Shown here: in pieces, positions 31,967-41,639 of the stretch | Layout of the letters: the number at the start of each line of letters is the position of its first letter | Position numbering within the stretch: the stretch's first letter is position 1 | From: Mytilus galloprovincialis | Lineage: Eukaryota > Mollusca > Bivalvia > Mytilida > Mytilidae | Direction: 5' to 3' | DNA length: 64,000 nt | Assembly (NCBI RefSeq): GCF_965363235.1 | Contig: NC_134839.1 | Location: 113,268,517-113,332,516 of the forward strand | The notes under the pieces: generated by a model | What the model was told of the DNA's origin: nothing | Database searches by the model: none | Seen by the model: the letters and a program-made list of their open reading frames with translations, nothing else | Program-made: the position numbers and the translations under genes

Positions 31967-32427
31967 AGACCAATGTCAGTTCGTCTAGAGTTATCTCCCA
32001 TTTCCCGAGTTGCCTCCCCTCTCCATCGCTTTCAAGAGGTTGATTTTTGAATGACATACATTGTCTGAACATATTTTCCTTATATGGTCATATCATACTT
32101 CCATATATGAACATGTGTGTTTATTTCGATTTTCGAGTGAAAATAAAGTGTTGACCTTATTTGGACATATTTTCCTAATATGGTCATTTGATACTCTGAG
32201 TTATTTCCTTATATGGTCATGTGCGTTTATCTCGGTTTCTGAGTGAAAATCAAGTGTTGACCTTATTTGGACATGTTTTCCTTATATGGTCAGTCGTCCT
32301 AGTCAGCTGACCATATTTGGTCAACCGGAGGGGACGTTTCGATAAAGGGGCGGGGCTTGGCCATATTTGGCTGCGCCCTCGCGCCCTGCGTTTTTGGGGT
32401 GCCTAAAACTCCACACACCCTACTACT
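31967..32427. repeat. Right terminal inverted repeat of the Polinton-like element
   Basis: Reverse complement of 28768-29229 with about five differences. Ends ...CCACACACCCTACTACT directly before GTTGTA. Confidence 0.93.
32078..32370. promoter_or_regulatory. Array of 8 perfect CArG-type boxes (right TIR)
   Basis: Perfect CC(A/T)6GG at 32078, 32155, 32174, 32207, 32261, 32280, 32311 and 32361; a near match CCATATATGA at 32101. Positions mirror those of the left TIR. Confidence 0.75.
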
Positions 32428-32433
32428 GTTGTA
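32428..32433. other. Target-site duplication GTTGTA, right copy
   Basis: Directly follows the last TIR base; the same six bases precede the left TIR. Confidence 0.9.
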
Positions 32434-33017
32434 TCTTTCTCTGGCTCTCATTGTTGGTGTTGTTGTATCTTTCTCTGGCTCTCATTGTTGGTGTTGTTGT
32501 ATCTTTCTCTGGCTCTCATTGTTGGTGTTGTTGTATCTTTCTCTGGCTCTCATTGTTGGTGTTGTTGTATCTTTCTCTGGCTCTCATTGTTGATGTTGTT
32601 GTATCTTTCTCTGGCTCTCATTGTTGGTGTTGTTGTATCTTTCTCTGGCCCTCATTGTTGGTGTTGTTGTATCTTTCTCTGGCTCTCATTGTTGGTGTTG
32701 TTGTATCTTTCTCTGGCTCTCATTGTTGGTGTTGTTGTATCTTTCTCTGGCTCTCATTGTTGGTGTTGTTGTATCTTTCTCTGGCTCTTATTGTTGGTGT
32801 TGTTGTATCTTTCTCTGCTCTCATTGTTGGTGTTGTTGTATCTTTCTCTGGCTCTCATTGTTGGTGTTGTTGTATCTTTCTCTGGCTCTCATTGTTGGTG
32901 TTGTTGTATCTTTCTCCGGCTCTCATTGTTGGTGTTGTTGTATCTTTCTCCGGCTCTCATTGTTGGTGTTGTTGTATCTTTCTCTGGCTCTCATTGTTGG
33001 TGTTGTTGTATCTTTCT
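32434..33017. repeat. 34-bp minisatellite, right block (about 17 units)
   Basis: Continuation of the array at 22502-28767, split by the Polinton-like element. Marker variants (TTGATGTTG, GGCCCTC, GGCTCTTATTG, CTCCGGCTC) are the same as in the left block. The array stops abruptly at TATCTTTCTTATATAATATT. Confidence 0.95.
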
Positions 33018-33244
33018 TATATAATATTATAAAGTATATGATAAACCAGAAAGTAGAAGTACGTATCAAGTGAAATACATGTAGCAAATAATATACAATA
33101 GTGTGCAATTTATGGAAAGTAAACATTGGCGTGAGATAACAAATTTGTAAAAAATATTGCAAAATTCCAATGATTTAGCTCGATATCTTATCAGGGAATA
33201 GACATATAAATTCACATTATGATATTGATTCATACTTAAAGGAA

Positions 33245-33262
33245 TGTTTTCGTTCTTTTCAG
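33245..33262 (+). other. 3' splice site before the FkbM-type coding exon
   Basis: The pyrimidine-rich TTTTCGTTCTTTTCAG ends 3 bases before the ATG at 33266. Therefore a 5' non-coding exon probably lies upstream, possibly beyond the minisatellite, which would then be intronic. Confidence 0.55.
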
Positions 33263-33265
33263 AGA

Positions 33266-34336
33266 ATGCCCCACAATCTAGGATGGACGAAACTTTTAGT
33301 AAAAATGTCTGTTGGGATTATGGTAGCATGTAGCTTACTATACATGACACGATCTCAAATATTACACTATGAAGGTAGAAATAATAGACAGAAACTAGAT
33401 GTTTCAGTGAAATCGAGGTTAAAACAACCATACAAAGAACGAACGCCAAGTAATATTCCACTTGATTTTACGTTTATTGACAATAACTGGAAATTATCTA
33501 AACTATGTAAACCATACAAAATGTTCATGAATACGAGTGACTTCCCTTTAATTAGATATACATCAGATGCTGGTAGCGTGAAAATATTTACACACTCTTT
33601 AGACGATGGAATATCATCTATAATTAACAGAACAGGAGCTTTTGAAGGGAAGACAATAAACCGAATATTATATGAGTTGAGACTAGATCCACATTTAAAT
33701 TTAATTGATATAGGAACAAATATTGGACAGCATTCTATAGCTGCAGCATTAATCGGGCGTGATTCGATTGCAATTGACGCTGCAAAATCAAATATCGAAC
33801 ACGTATGTGCGTCTGCCGATTATTTAAATATTGGATCGCGAATAACATTGATTCATAATATTTTGTCTGATACGCATGGGCAAAGGGAGTTCCGGTACAG
33901 TGCCAGCAACAGTGATTTCGGATCTATACATGTTGATTCTGATGGAATATGGGACAAAATGAAGAAACAATACGATGGATATTTTAAGAATAACACAGTC
34001 AAACAAAATTCCGTCACATTAGATGATCTTTTAAACCTTCCACAAATACATAAGTTTAAAAAGGTATTTGTTAAACTTGATGTTGAGGGTCACGAACACA
34101 GGGTGCTTTTAGGTGGAAACGAATTTTTCAAAAGACTAGATGTGCATGGTATAATAATGGAATGGGCGTGGCATGTTAAGCGACAGTCAGCAGACATAAT
34201 AAAATCTTTTATGACTGAATGGAAATTCAAACCATTTAAGATATCCGAAACTAAAGAGTTTGATCTAAGTGCAATACATTCTGACCAGTGGCCACAAGAT
34301 GTTCTGTGGCTTCCATTAAAGTATTTAAAATTTTGA
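33266..34336 (+). CDS. FkbM-family methyltransferase, type II membrane protein (356 aa)
   Basis: Short cytosolic start, then a single membrane anchor at about residues 9-27 (KLLVKMSVGIMVACSLLYM), a stem region, and a lumenal methyltransferase domain. The SAM-binding motif is LIDIGTNIGQHS (146-157), with an acidic residue in IAIDAAKSN (169-175). The FkbM signature KLDVEGHEHRVLLGG is at about 270-284, followed by GIIMEWAWH. Members of this family methylate hydroxyl groups of small molecules or glycans; in molluscs they are numerous, and the anchor suggests a Golgi glycan substrate (inference). The coding region is one exon, closed by a stop at 34336, with AATAAA near 34425. No frame damage is seen. 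Confidence 0.85.
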   Translation: MPHNLGWTKLLVKMSVGIMVACSLLYMTRSQILHYEGRNNRQKLDVSVKSRLKQPYKERTPSNIPLDFTFIDNNWKLSKLCKPYKMFMNTSDFPLIRYTSDAGSVKIFTHSLDDGISSIINRTGAFEGKTINRILYELRLDPHLNLIDIGTNIGQHSIAAALIGRDSIAIDAAKSNIEHVCASADYLNIGSRITLIHNILSDTHGQREFRYSASNSDFGSIHVDSDGIWDKMKKQYDGYFKNNTVKQNSVTLDDLLNLPQIHKFKKVFVKLDVEGHEHRVLLGGNEFFKRLDVHGIIMEWAWHVKRQSADIIKSFMTEWKFKPFKISETKEFDLSAIHSDQWPQDVLWLPLKYLKF

Positions 34337-35870
34337 ACAAATAGTTATAATCATATAACACTCGTTTTAACACAACTCGTGAAAACGTATACAACGTAAT
34401 GATAGGTAATGTAAGAAAGACAAATAAACAGTTCACAAAAAAACTGCACAAAAATACTAACACGGAAAACACTAATCCCGACAAACACACAAACACTTTT
34501 TGTATGGGTTGACAGTTAAACCGCAATAGTGAAATCCTTCATTTGAAATCAGTTTATGCTTTATTAAATTCTAGACATTTCAAATTTATCAACTGTTTTT
34601 AAATATACATTTTTTGGACAAGATATAAACAAAGACCAATTATATACAGAAACGACAAAGACATTTACAAATAATATTACAAAATACCTAAGAAAGAACT
34701 AAACTAAAGACCATAGTATACTGTCTTGATTTTTCTTAAGTACACTGCTATTGGAGAGATTAATACTTTACTGCACTGTTCGAACATTAATTTCCTTACA
34801 AAAACACAACTTGGAAATATTAAAACCAAGAACTAAGTGTAAGAAAAAAGCAAACAAAACTCTCCCATAGCAACAGCAGTGTTCTGATACTTCAACAATC
34901 GTAGCACATAATGGTTTAGCCGCAATTATTTTGTTTTGGAAGGTGTCAATATATTGGTTAAAACTGTACTTGAGTCTGAAGAGGTGTTTAATACATTTAT
35001 CTGACAAAGATGTTCGATTTTACACTGTGGTAGATGATTCTAAATTTACTCTAAATGAGGAAAAGGGAAGAACATAAAACAAATACCGAACTCTAAAGTC
35101 AAGCTTCAGAATTTTACAGGTTCCATACAATGTGATTATCCTACATTTTATAAAGACCAGTTTACCTTTTAATGAACTTGTAACTTTTGTAGGGGTTTCT
35201 CTTTATTTTTTGTCTAATGTTAAAGTTAATTTAGCGAAACGAAAGATAACTCAAATATTTTGAAAAATAACATTCATAACCTATGTATTATTAGTTTGAG
35301 TATCATGACTGGGCGTCGTGTGGTGCTGTTTCTGAGGATATAATGGAGTAAATATTCACAATTGAATATAAACCTGCAAACAAGGGGCACACTGAGCCCC
35401 ACCAAAATACCAATCCACTAACTTTAAACTTTACAGCGCCCAATTATTTGGTGTCTGATATGTTTCATTGACAATCATGTCACACAATTTAATTATTTAT
35501 GATTTTAAATTCGTAAGTGATATATGAATTCAAATCTCATTATCCCATGCATTTATTATTCACCTTTTTCATTTACTAATTATTCCCACAATGTTAAATG
35601 GACTTAGCGAATGGTCATTTGAAGGACACCATACAAACGCTTTCAGCATACGTATAGACTTATAGAGTAGAAGATATCAAAGTATACATAACACAAAGTT
35701 AAGATCGAAGTTAAGGTGCCAAAAAGGAACATCATAGCATGAATCAACACTAATTATGGTGGTGAAACAAGGAATGTTAGTACAAAACAAAACATTTGTA
35801 TGTCAATTATTCAAAGTAACTACAATTTTGCGACAAAATAGATATTTTAAAAGTTTGAATATAATCATAA
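34337..35870. other. 3' region of the FkbM-type gene and intergenic DNA
   Basis: Contains a likely polyadenylation signal (AATAAA near 34425). Otherwise AT-rich, with no recognised gene. Confidence 0.4.
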
Positions 35871-35874
35871 GAAG

Positions 35875-36180
35875 ATATGATATGATTTCCAATGAGACAG
35901 CTCCCGTAAGAGACCACATGACACAGAAAAAACCAACTATAGGTGATCGTACCCGGAGGCGTCCTTCAGCTGGCCCCTAAACAAATATATACTAGTTTAG
36001 TGATAATGAACACCATACTAAACTCCAAATTGTACACAAGAAACTAAAAGTTAAAATAATACAAGACTAACAAAGGCCAGAGGCTCCTGACTTGGGACAG
36101 GCGCAAAAATGCGGCGGGGTTAAACATGTTTGTGAGATCTCAACCCTCCCCCTATACATCTAGCCAATGCAGAAAAGTAG
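35875..36180. repeat. Dispersed mussel-type repeats, two joined pieces
   Basis: 35875-35945 carries TCCAATGAGACAGCTCC ... AACTATAGGTGATCG. 35945-36180 is a near copy of 13795-14030 (CGGAGGCGTCCTTCAGCTGG, GCCAGAGGCTCCTGACTTGG, GAGATCTCAACCCTCCCCCT). Confidence 0.8.
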
Positions 36181-36249
36181 CATGCTTTTCAAAGTAAAAA
36201 TATTAGCATACGCTATAAATTTATTATTTTGGGATACCAAACTACATAT

Positions 36250-37365
36250 TTTGTTAATACTAAATAAACAGGTAAAACATGCTACAAAGAGGAACAAGTA
36301 TGCGGAAGATTCTTATTGTCAACCTATATGTTGAATTTGGATGTAGACTTGTTCAACAATTTGTCCGCATTCCTATGGGGACGAAATGTGTATCTCTCCT
36401 TTTCGACCTCTTCCTATTTTCATATCAAAAGGATTTTATTCAGACACTTGTCAAAAACAAAAAGACCAAATAGAAGCAAGACCACTTAATTTTCAATTCA
36501 AATATATTGATGCTGTTCTGTCCATTTCATTCTCAGTACCTCAAACTATGGCAAACGAGACAATTTTAAAATTTAAAAACTATCGATTTCCCGTCCTCAT
36601 CTTAGTAGCAATATACCAACTTCGCCTGCTTATGGAAAATATCTTTTGCAACGAATTCGGCATTCAGGAGCTTCATTATTTTTGTGATTTTACTTTATGC
36701 TTCTCAGACATTATATAATATCCCCAGTATCTAAGCCGACAATTGACGAACAAGGGTTATGTCAAAGAACGTCTCATCCTTTTTCTAAAAAAAAAAGTTC
36801 ATTGCAAGATACCAAGACCTTGATGATGAATATTTCATATCAACTTCACAAATAATACACGATGGTCTTGAAATATATGAAATTCTTGAACACGTGTTAT
36901 AGTGTTCTTTTATTTGTTAACTATAGCCTGTTTAGTGCTCTTTTGGCTTGGTTATGTTGTCAATCATCCAGCCATTGTGCTATGCTCATTTTTGATTTTT
37001 TTTTTTTTTTGTGTTTCATTTTTTTCCGTTGTGCTCTGTCTAAACGCCTTTTATTATTTGGTTTTTTTTTACATATTTGTTTATTTGCAACACACTGCTG
37101 ACTGACGTACCCATATTTTGACATTTTTACTTAATATGTCTGTTTTTTGTTTTGTTCATACATTGTTGTCAATATAATAAAATTTTATGCGAATGTCATT
37201 CCAGCGGGAGGTTTAGCTATCTTTAAAACCAGGTTTTACACACTTTTTTTCTATATAAGGAATTGCCTGTATCAAGTCGGGAATATGACAGTTGATTAGT
37301 ATTCGTTTGATGTGTTTGAGCTTTTGATTTTCCCATTTAATAAGGGAATTTTCGTTGGGAATTTA
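36250..37365 (+). pseudogene. Decayed RT retroelement with its 3' tail
   Basis: Across frames the sequence reads EFGCRLVQQFVRIPMGTKC, DLFLFSYQKDFIQ, then FQFKYIDAVLSI (the catalytic YIDD is changed to YIDA), then SNIPTSPAYGKYLLQRIRHS. This is the reverse transcriptase type with IPMGTNC and YIDDV motifs that is common in mollusc genomes (Penelope-like or a related atypical class; I am not certain). Stops and shifts break it. The tail at 37080-37365 (CGAATGTCATTCCAGCGGGA, AATATGACAGTTGATTAGTA) matches the dispersed repeats at 4640, 49980, 54410 and 57735. Confidence 0.7.
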
Positions 37366-37509
37366 TTTAGAGTTCTGTTTTTTTTGTATTGTTAATTTAC
37401 CTTATTCTATATTTATGTTCTCCGATTGAATATATATATACTGTATTTCTGATTTTCATATAAATAACCTTGTAATTGATTTGAGCAGTATGTTTTATTA
37501 AAAAAAAAC

Positions 37510-37765
37510 AGTAACAACATGCTTAAAGCGACGCGAAAGATGAAAAAAAAACATTTAAAGTCATAAGTCGAAAATTTACTGACAACACCATGGCTAAGAA
37601 GAAAAACAAACAAACAACAGTACAAAAAACACAACATAGAAAACTAAAGACATTGGCAATACAAATCCCATAAAAATTGGGGGCGATGTCAGGTGCTCCG
37701 GAAGGGTAAGTAGATCCTGCTTCACATGGGGCACCCGTCGTGTTGCTCATGGTAGTACAAACTCA
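37510..37765 (-). repeat. 3' end of RT retroelement, truncated
   Basis: On the minus strand: GAPCEAGSTYPSGAPDIAP, FLCCVFCTVVCLFFF, matching the ends at 9015-9290 and 60085-60316. Confidence 0.75.
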
Positions 37766-38058
37766 TCAAGAAGTCAATTAACCCTTGATTATCGTATCAA
37801 CAGAGAGAAGATAATTTTTTATATACTCCGTATGCAAACGCTTCTGAAATGTTGCTTCATGGGAAATTCACAATTTGGAAGCTGAAAAGTCATTTATAAT
37901 ACAATTTTACACAAAATTCAAATTTGAATATCATACTGATAAAATTTGAACATTAGGTATTTTAATTTAGTTCAAGCTGAATTGTCACTTTTGTTTGTGA
38001 AATAGCGCTTTTATTCGAAACATTCCGATAATATATTTGAAACAGTTTTTGCGCATAT

Positions 38059-39255
38059 CTATCCTGTTACATTGGTTTCTTGCGAAGAAGAATTACATCT
38101 GCTTTGATAATTTGTTGTTTTTTTGCAGAGAGACAGTATTTCTTTTCTCATTTTTCTGCTCATGCTAATGTAAATTATAAAATTTGATAGACATCCCAAT
38201 AAAATGAAAATTCTGATACCTTCCACCAAAAAAGCAAATGTCATAAATCTGTTCCAATACGAACCATTAACTAGATCTGTATACTTTACAATTAAGCTAG
38301 CAAGAACACGTTGGCAGTTAACAACTAACGATATAGAGACGTCTGTATTGGTAATGATACTGATTATAAAATCACCTGCTGTGTACTTCACACAAAACCA
38401 TAAATACAAAATCAGGATTGGTACCTCCGATAAAAGAAACACCAAGAGGACGATAACTATCATTATGACAGATCGTCTTTCCTGTTTTCTTTGTTCTGTC
38501 ATCCGACCTCGGAATTGGTTGGTGATCAGTTTATAGCTGATGAATATTGTTGACAATATCATAATAAGACAACAACATGCGAGTATTAATGTTTGTATCA
38601 ATAGGTAATATATTGACGTGTATTCCAACACACCGGAGGACGCCATTATCATTGCACACTTGCCCTCAAATTGTTCTCCATTTTGGAAATTGATTGCAAA
38701 ATGGCGAGGAAAACTAATTATAATTGGCAATAAAAAAGTTAACATGCTCCAAATGATAGTTTTGTTTTTAGTCAGATGATATTTTGTCCAAAATGGATAT
38801 TGTATTGCTAATACTTTTTGCATCCCCAGGCTTGTAGTCATCATGTAGGCTATGGTATGGAATGTCATAGATAATATCGACAAATGTACAGCTACAGAAC
38901 AGAATGGGTATGACAAATCACACATTTGACAATCACAACTTATGTCATACTGGCATTTATACTGTGAGTGAAACAAAGGTTCAAGTCCGTAAGACGCAAA
39001 TGTTGTAATACCATCAGCTACAGCTAAACCCTGCATAAGTATTGTTGCAGGAGAAAACAAGTTTTTACGATTCAATATTAAAAATGTTGCAATGTTAAAA
39101 ATGATAGATACATATGAAATAATATATCCTACGGTAATTACGTCCAATAGATATAAATCCTTATCTATAGGAAATTGGTAGATAAAATATCGCATCACAA
39201 AATTTTTCGTCAAAGGTAATTTAATATTTTTCCTATTTGTATTATCGTATTGCAT
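38059..39255 (-). CDS. Class A-like GPCR, invertebrate peptide-receptor type (398 aa)
   Basis: Intronless frame with seven hydrophobic segments at about 38-61, 70-92, 114-146, 166-184, 210-242, 263-289 and 338-365. TM1 has the conserved Asn (IIFNIATFLIL), TM2 the Asp in LAVAD. The end of TM3 reads GMQKVLAIQYPF in place of DRY, and TM7 has SNFIIY in place of NPxxY. That pair of changes is typical of the sex-peptide-receptor/DMSR/Srw-like neuropeptide receptors of protostomes. The third cytoplasmic loop is basic (RGRMTEQRKQERR), fitting G-protein coupling. The Cys-rich second segment (CQYDISCDCQMCDL) before TM3 and Cys200 offer the usual extracellular disulphide. The ligand cannot be told. The frame is complete. 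Confidence 0.82.
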   Translation of the reverse strand: MQYDNTNRKNIKLPLTKNFVMRYFIYQFPIDKDLYLLDVITVGYIISYVSIIFNIATFLILNRKNLFSPATILMQGLAVADGITTFASYGLEPLFHSQYKCQYDISCDCQMCDLSYPFCSVAVHLSILSMTFHTIAYMMTTSLGMQKVLAIQYPFWTKYHLTKNKTIIWSMLTFLLPIIISFPRHFAINFQNGEQFEGKCAMIMASSGVLEYTSIYYLLIQTLILACCCLIMILSTIFISYKLITNQFRGRMTEQRKQERRSVIMIVIVLLVFLLSEVPILILYLWFCVKYTAGDFIISIITNTDVSISLVVNCQRVLASLIVKYTDLVNGSYWNRFMTFAFLVEGIRIFILLGCLSNFIIYISMSRKMRKEILSLCKKTTNYQSRCNSSSQETNVTG

Positions 39256-39479
39256 GGTCTCTATTATTCTCTTAGAGCCAAAGTAATATTACTTCAATCA
39301 CATTCAACTTTAGTAGGATAAATGCTTTAACTAAACTAGTATATGCATGATTATTGATAATGAAATGGTCGTTTGAATTTAAATCCCATTTTCCCATGAT
39401 TATATCATATTAATGAATATTATTATCTGCAAAATCTTTTCAACAGGTCACTTTAGGTGAATAACATTAACCATCAAAG

Positions 39480-39590
39480 TAAATTACTAATGTACTGAAG
39501 GAAAAGAAGGATCGGGTATCTTAACATATAGTAAATTATTAATGTACTGAAGGAAAAGAAGGATCGGGTATCTTAACATATCTTTCTGCT
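39480..39590. repeat. 52-bp tandem duplication
   Basis: TAATGTACTGAAGGAAAAGA, AGGATCGGGTATCTTAACAT occurs twice with 52-bp spacing, upstream of the receptor gene. Confidence 0.85.
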
Positions 39591-39894
39591 TGGTGACCTT
39601 TTGTTGTGAATTGTATCGGAATTGCTTCCCTTCAATAGTAGAAACATAGTCAGACGTAAATGGTTGAGCTACGAAAGCACTTCATTTTTTCAGTCAGTTT
39701 GAGCGCTGTTTTGTAACAGAAAGGACCTGGGTTGGAATCGCAGCGGGAACATGTTGATTTTTTTATTAGAATCAGGTTTTTTTTATGGTTTCACAATATT
39801 AACTTATAAATTACCCTTTATTGACTTACAAAAAATAAAGGGAAAAGTACAGAAAAGCACTTGCATAAGCGTTCTTCCCCTTGAGTGGAGGAGT

Positions 39895-40245
39895 TTAAAT
39901 CTGATACAAAAAGAGGGACGAAACATACCAGAGGGATATTCATACTTGAAAATAAACTGATACTAGTAATGCTATGGCTAAAAAAAGGCCAGCACTGGGT
40001 TGAACTCAGGTGCTCCAGATGGGTAAACAGATCATTCTCCACATGTGGCATCCGTTGGATTGTCAAATTCGGTTGATCACACACAAGAAAAGGGGAAGGG
40101 ATTAGATATACGCCATTAGGAACATATCTGCTATCATCTGTAAAACGAACATTTCACAACGGTCAACCAACTCGTGATGGCGTCCGTAAAATTTACGGAC
40201 TGCTGATTTCAACTTCGCCACTTGGAACTCTTGGTTTTATAGCCT
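39895..40245 (-). pseudogene. C-terminus and 3' end of RT retroelement, decayed
   Basis: The minus strand near 40230-40130 reads KLKSAVRKFYGRHHELVDRC, VLQMIADMFL, followed by the family 3' end (NGCHMW..., EHLSSTQCWPFF). It corresponds to the plus-strand copy at 59815-60316. Confidence 0.75.
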
Positions 40246-41001
40246 ACATGTGAGCAGCAACCAACTATCAAAAAATCATGCTAGGAAGTAAAAGCCATGG
40301 AATATCGAATCAACTGGGAAATATATTTTCCGTATGCAGGCGCTGCTAGAATAATGCTACATAGAAATGGAAAGTTCACAATTAGGAAGTTGAAATCATC
40401 TCTTTGTCGTAATTTTTGATCAACTGACCCTAATTGTAATTTTCTAGGTATGAGGCAGACTTGACTGTATCCTTTATCTCAAGTTTGATGGGAAAGATGC
40501 TTCAACATAGTCACCAAACTTTTGATTGTTTTCTGAGAGAAGATCATCTATATAGAGAAAAGTAAAAAAGTTAAGTTAAAAGATACTGCTTATTTCTTTT
40601 TTTTTTCTTCCTGAGAAGTTCCTGTACAAAGTCAGACTCATATAAATAAAGGAAAAGGTCGACAAGACCAGGGCACAGTTTGTTTCCATGGGAAAGCCGA
40701 TTGTTTAAAAAGCACATCCTCCAAACGTAACAAATATGTTTTCATTCAAGAAATTAACCATCTTCATAATGTCGGTTTCAGTGAATAATTTGTTTGAATC
40801 GAAATGATTTTTAAAAAAATAAGATTTGTCCCTCAAGACAAGATACTTTTTTCTACGTTGGCCTTTCTTTTTTTTTTATGAAAGAAAGCAGGACCAGCAT
40901 CTTCAATTTGTATTTTATTTTGGAATGAGGAATACTTGCATGTGTAACATGCAGAAAAATAAAATGTTTTAAATTTTAATACTATTGTGAGATAAAGAGT
41001 C
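40246..41001. other. Intergenic
   Basis: No gene recognised. The AT-rich sequence includes poly-T runs. Confidence 0.4.
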
Positions 41002-41007
41002 TTAGAT
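41002..41007. other. Target-site duplication TTAGAT, left copy
   Basis: The same six bases follow the right end of the element (47337-47342). Confidence 0.8.
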
Positions 41008-41045
41008 TACGGAAGCCGATAAGGGCCATTCAAAAAAAATAAATT

Positions 41046-41236
41046 ATGTCGTAATTACGACATAGCATGTCGTAATTTCGACATAACATGTCGTTATTAC
41101 GACATCGCTATGTCGTAATTTCGACATAACATGTCGTTTTAACGACATCGCTATGTCGTAATTTCGACATAACATGTCGTAATAACGACATACACTATGT
41201 CGTTTTAACGACATAGCTATGTCGTAATAACGACAT
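41046..41236. repeat. Array of nine 18-bp palindromes, left end
   Basis: Variants of ATGTCGTWATWACGACAT begin at 41046, 41067, 41088, 41110, 41131, 41153, 41174, 41197 and 41219. Start-to-start distances are 21-23 bp, about two helical turns, with 3-5 bp spacers (AAC or CGCT mostly). Confidence 0.92.
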
Positions 41237-41264
41237 CGCTATATATATTTAAAAGAATATGTAT

Positions 41265-41400
41265 TATGATTGCCAAGAGACTAAATGACACAGAAATTAA
41301 CAACTATAGGTCATCATAATGCCCCCAATAATTAGAAAAGCCCCTGCATAGTCAGCTATAAAAGAGGGACGGTCGAAAGATACCAGAGGGAGAGTCCCCG
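41265..41400. repeat. Dispersed repeat captured in the inverted arm
   Basis: ATTGCCAAGAGACTAAATGA, ACTATAGGTCATCATAATGC is a member of the common mussel repeat, and AGATACCAGAGGGAGAGT is the RT-element 3' end. The same pair is present in the right arm (46975-47105), so both were part of the element before or while its arms were copied. Confidence 0.7.
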
Positions 41401-41636
41401 AAATGCTGTGTGGCAGACAGTGTTATTAATTAATTATTAGCTCCCTTGGTAAAACTCCAAATTTCATATTTAATGTATTTCATTGTTAAATAATTACATG
41501 AAGCGTAATAAGTATATATTTGTTAATTGCATAGCTTTTGATATTTGAATTCATTGGTTAAAGATATTTATTTATATTGTAAAGTTTAATTTTTGCATCG
41601 TCGCAAAATCTGTGGTACCTTCTTTGGTTACCTTCT

Positions 41637-41639
41637 GTA
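41637..41639. other. 3-bp target duplication GTA, left
   Basis: GTA recurs at 43702-43704. The uninterrupted right arm reads TTCTGTGAGAAAC, close to the predicted empty site TTCTGTAAGAAAC. Confidence 0.75.

Larger units (their letters stand above)
28768..32427 (+). mobile_element. Compact Polinton/Maverick-like (adintovirus-derived) element, 3,660 bp
   Basis: The element starts AGTAGTAGGGTGTGTGG and ends with its exact reverse complement. It has ~462-bp terminal inverted repeats and is flanked by 6-bp GTTGTA duplications. AG...CT ends, long TIRs and 6-bp duplications are diagnostic of Polintons. The two internal genes are of the same origin: a penton-like capsid candidate, and a packaging ATPase joined to an adenain-like protease. 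I find no protein-primed DNA polymerase, integrase or major capsid protein, and the spacers are too short to hold them. It is therefore non-autonomous, or a satellite of a full-length relative. Coding GC content is well above the surroundings. The two TIRs differ at about five positions, implying a fairly recent insertion. Confidence 0.88.

Noticed and set aside
32357..33073. ORFs of 78-221 codons to the right of the element
   Set aside because: Same minisatellite read through; the first residues come from the TIR.
41046..41236. CRISPR-like spaced repeats
   Set aside because: Units are palindromic, the spacers are only 3-5 bp and nearly constant, and the context is a eukaryotic transposon end.
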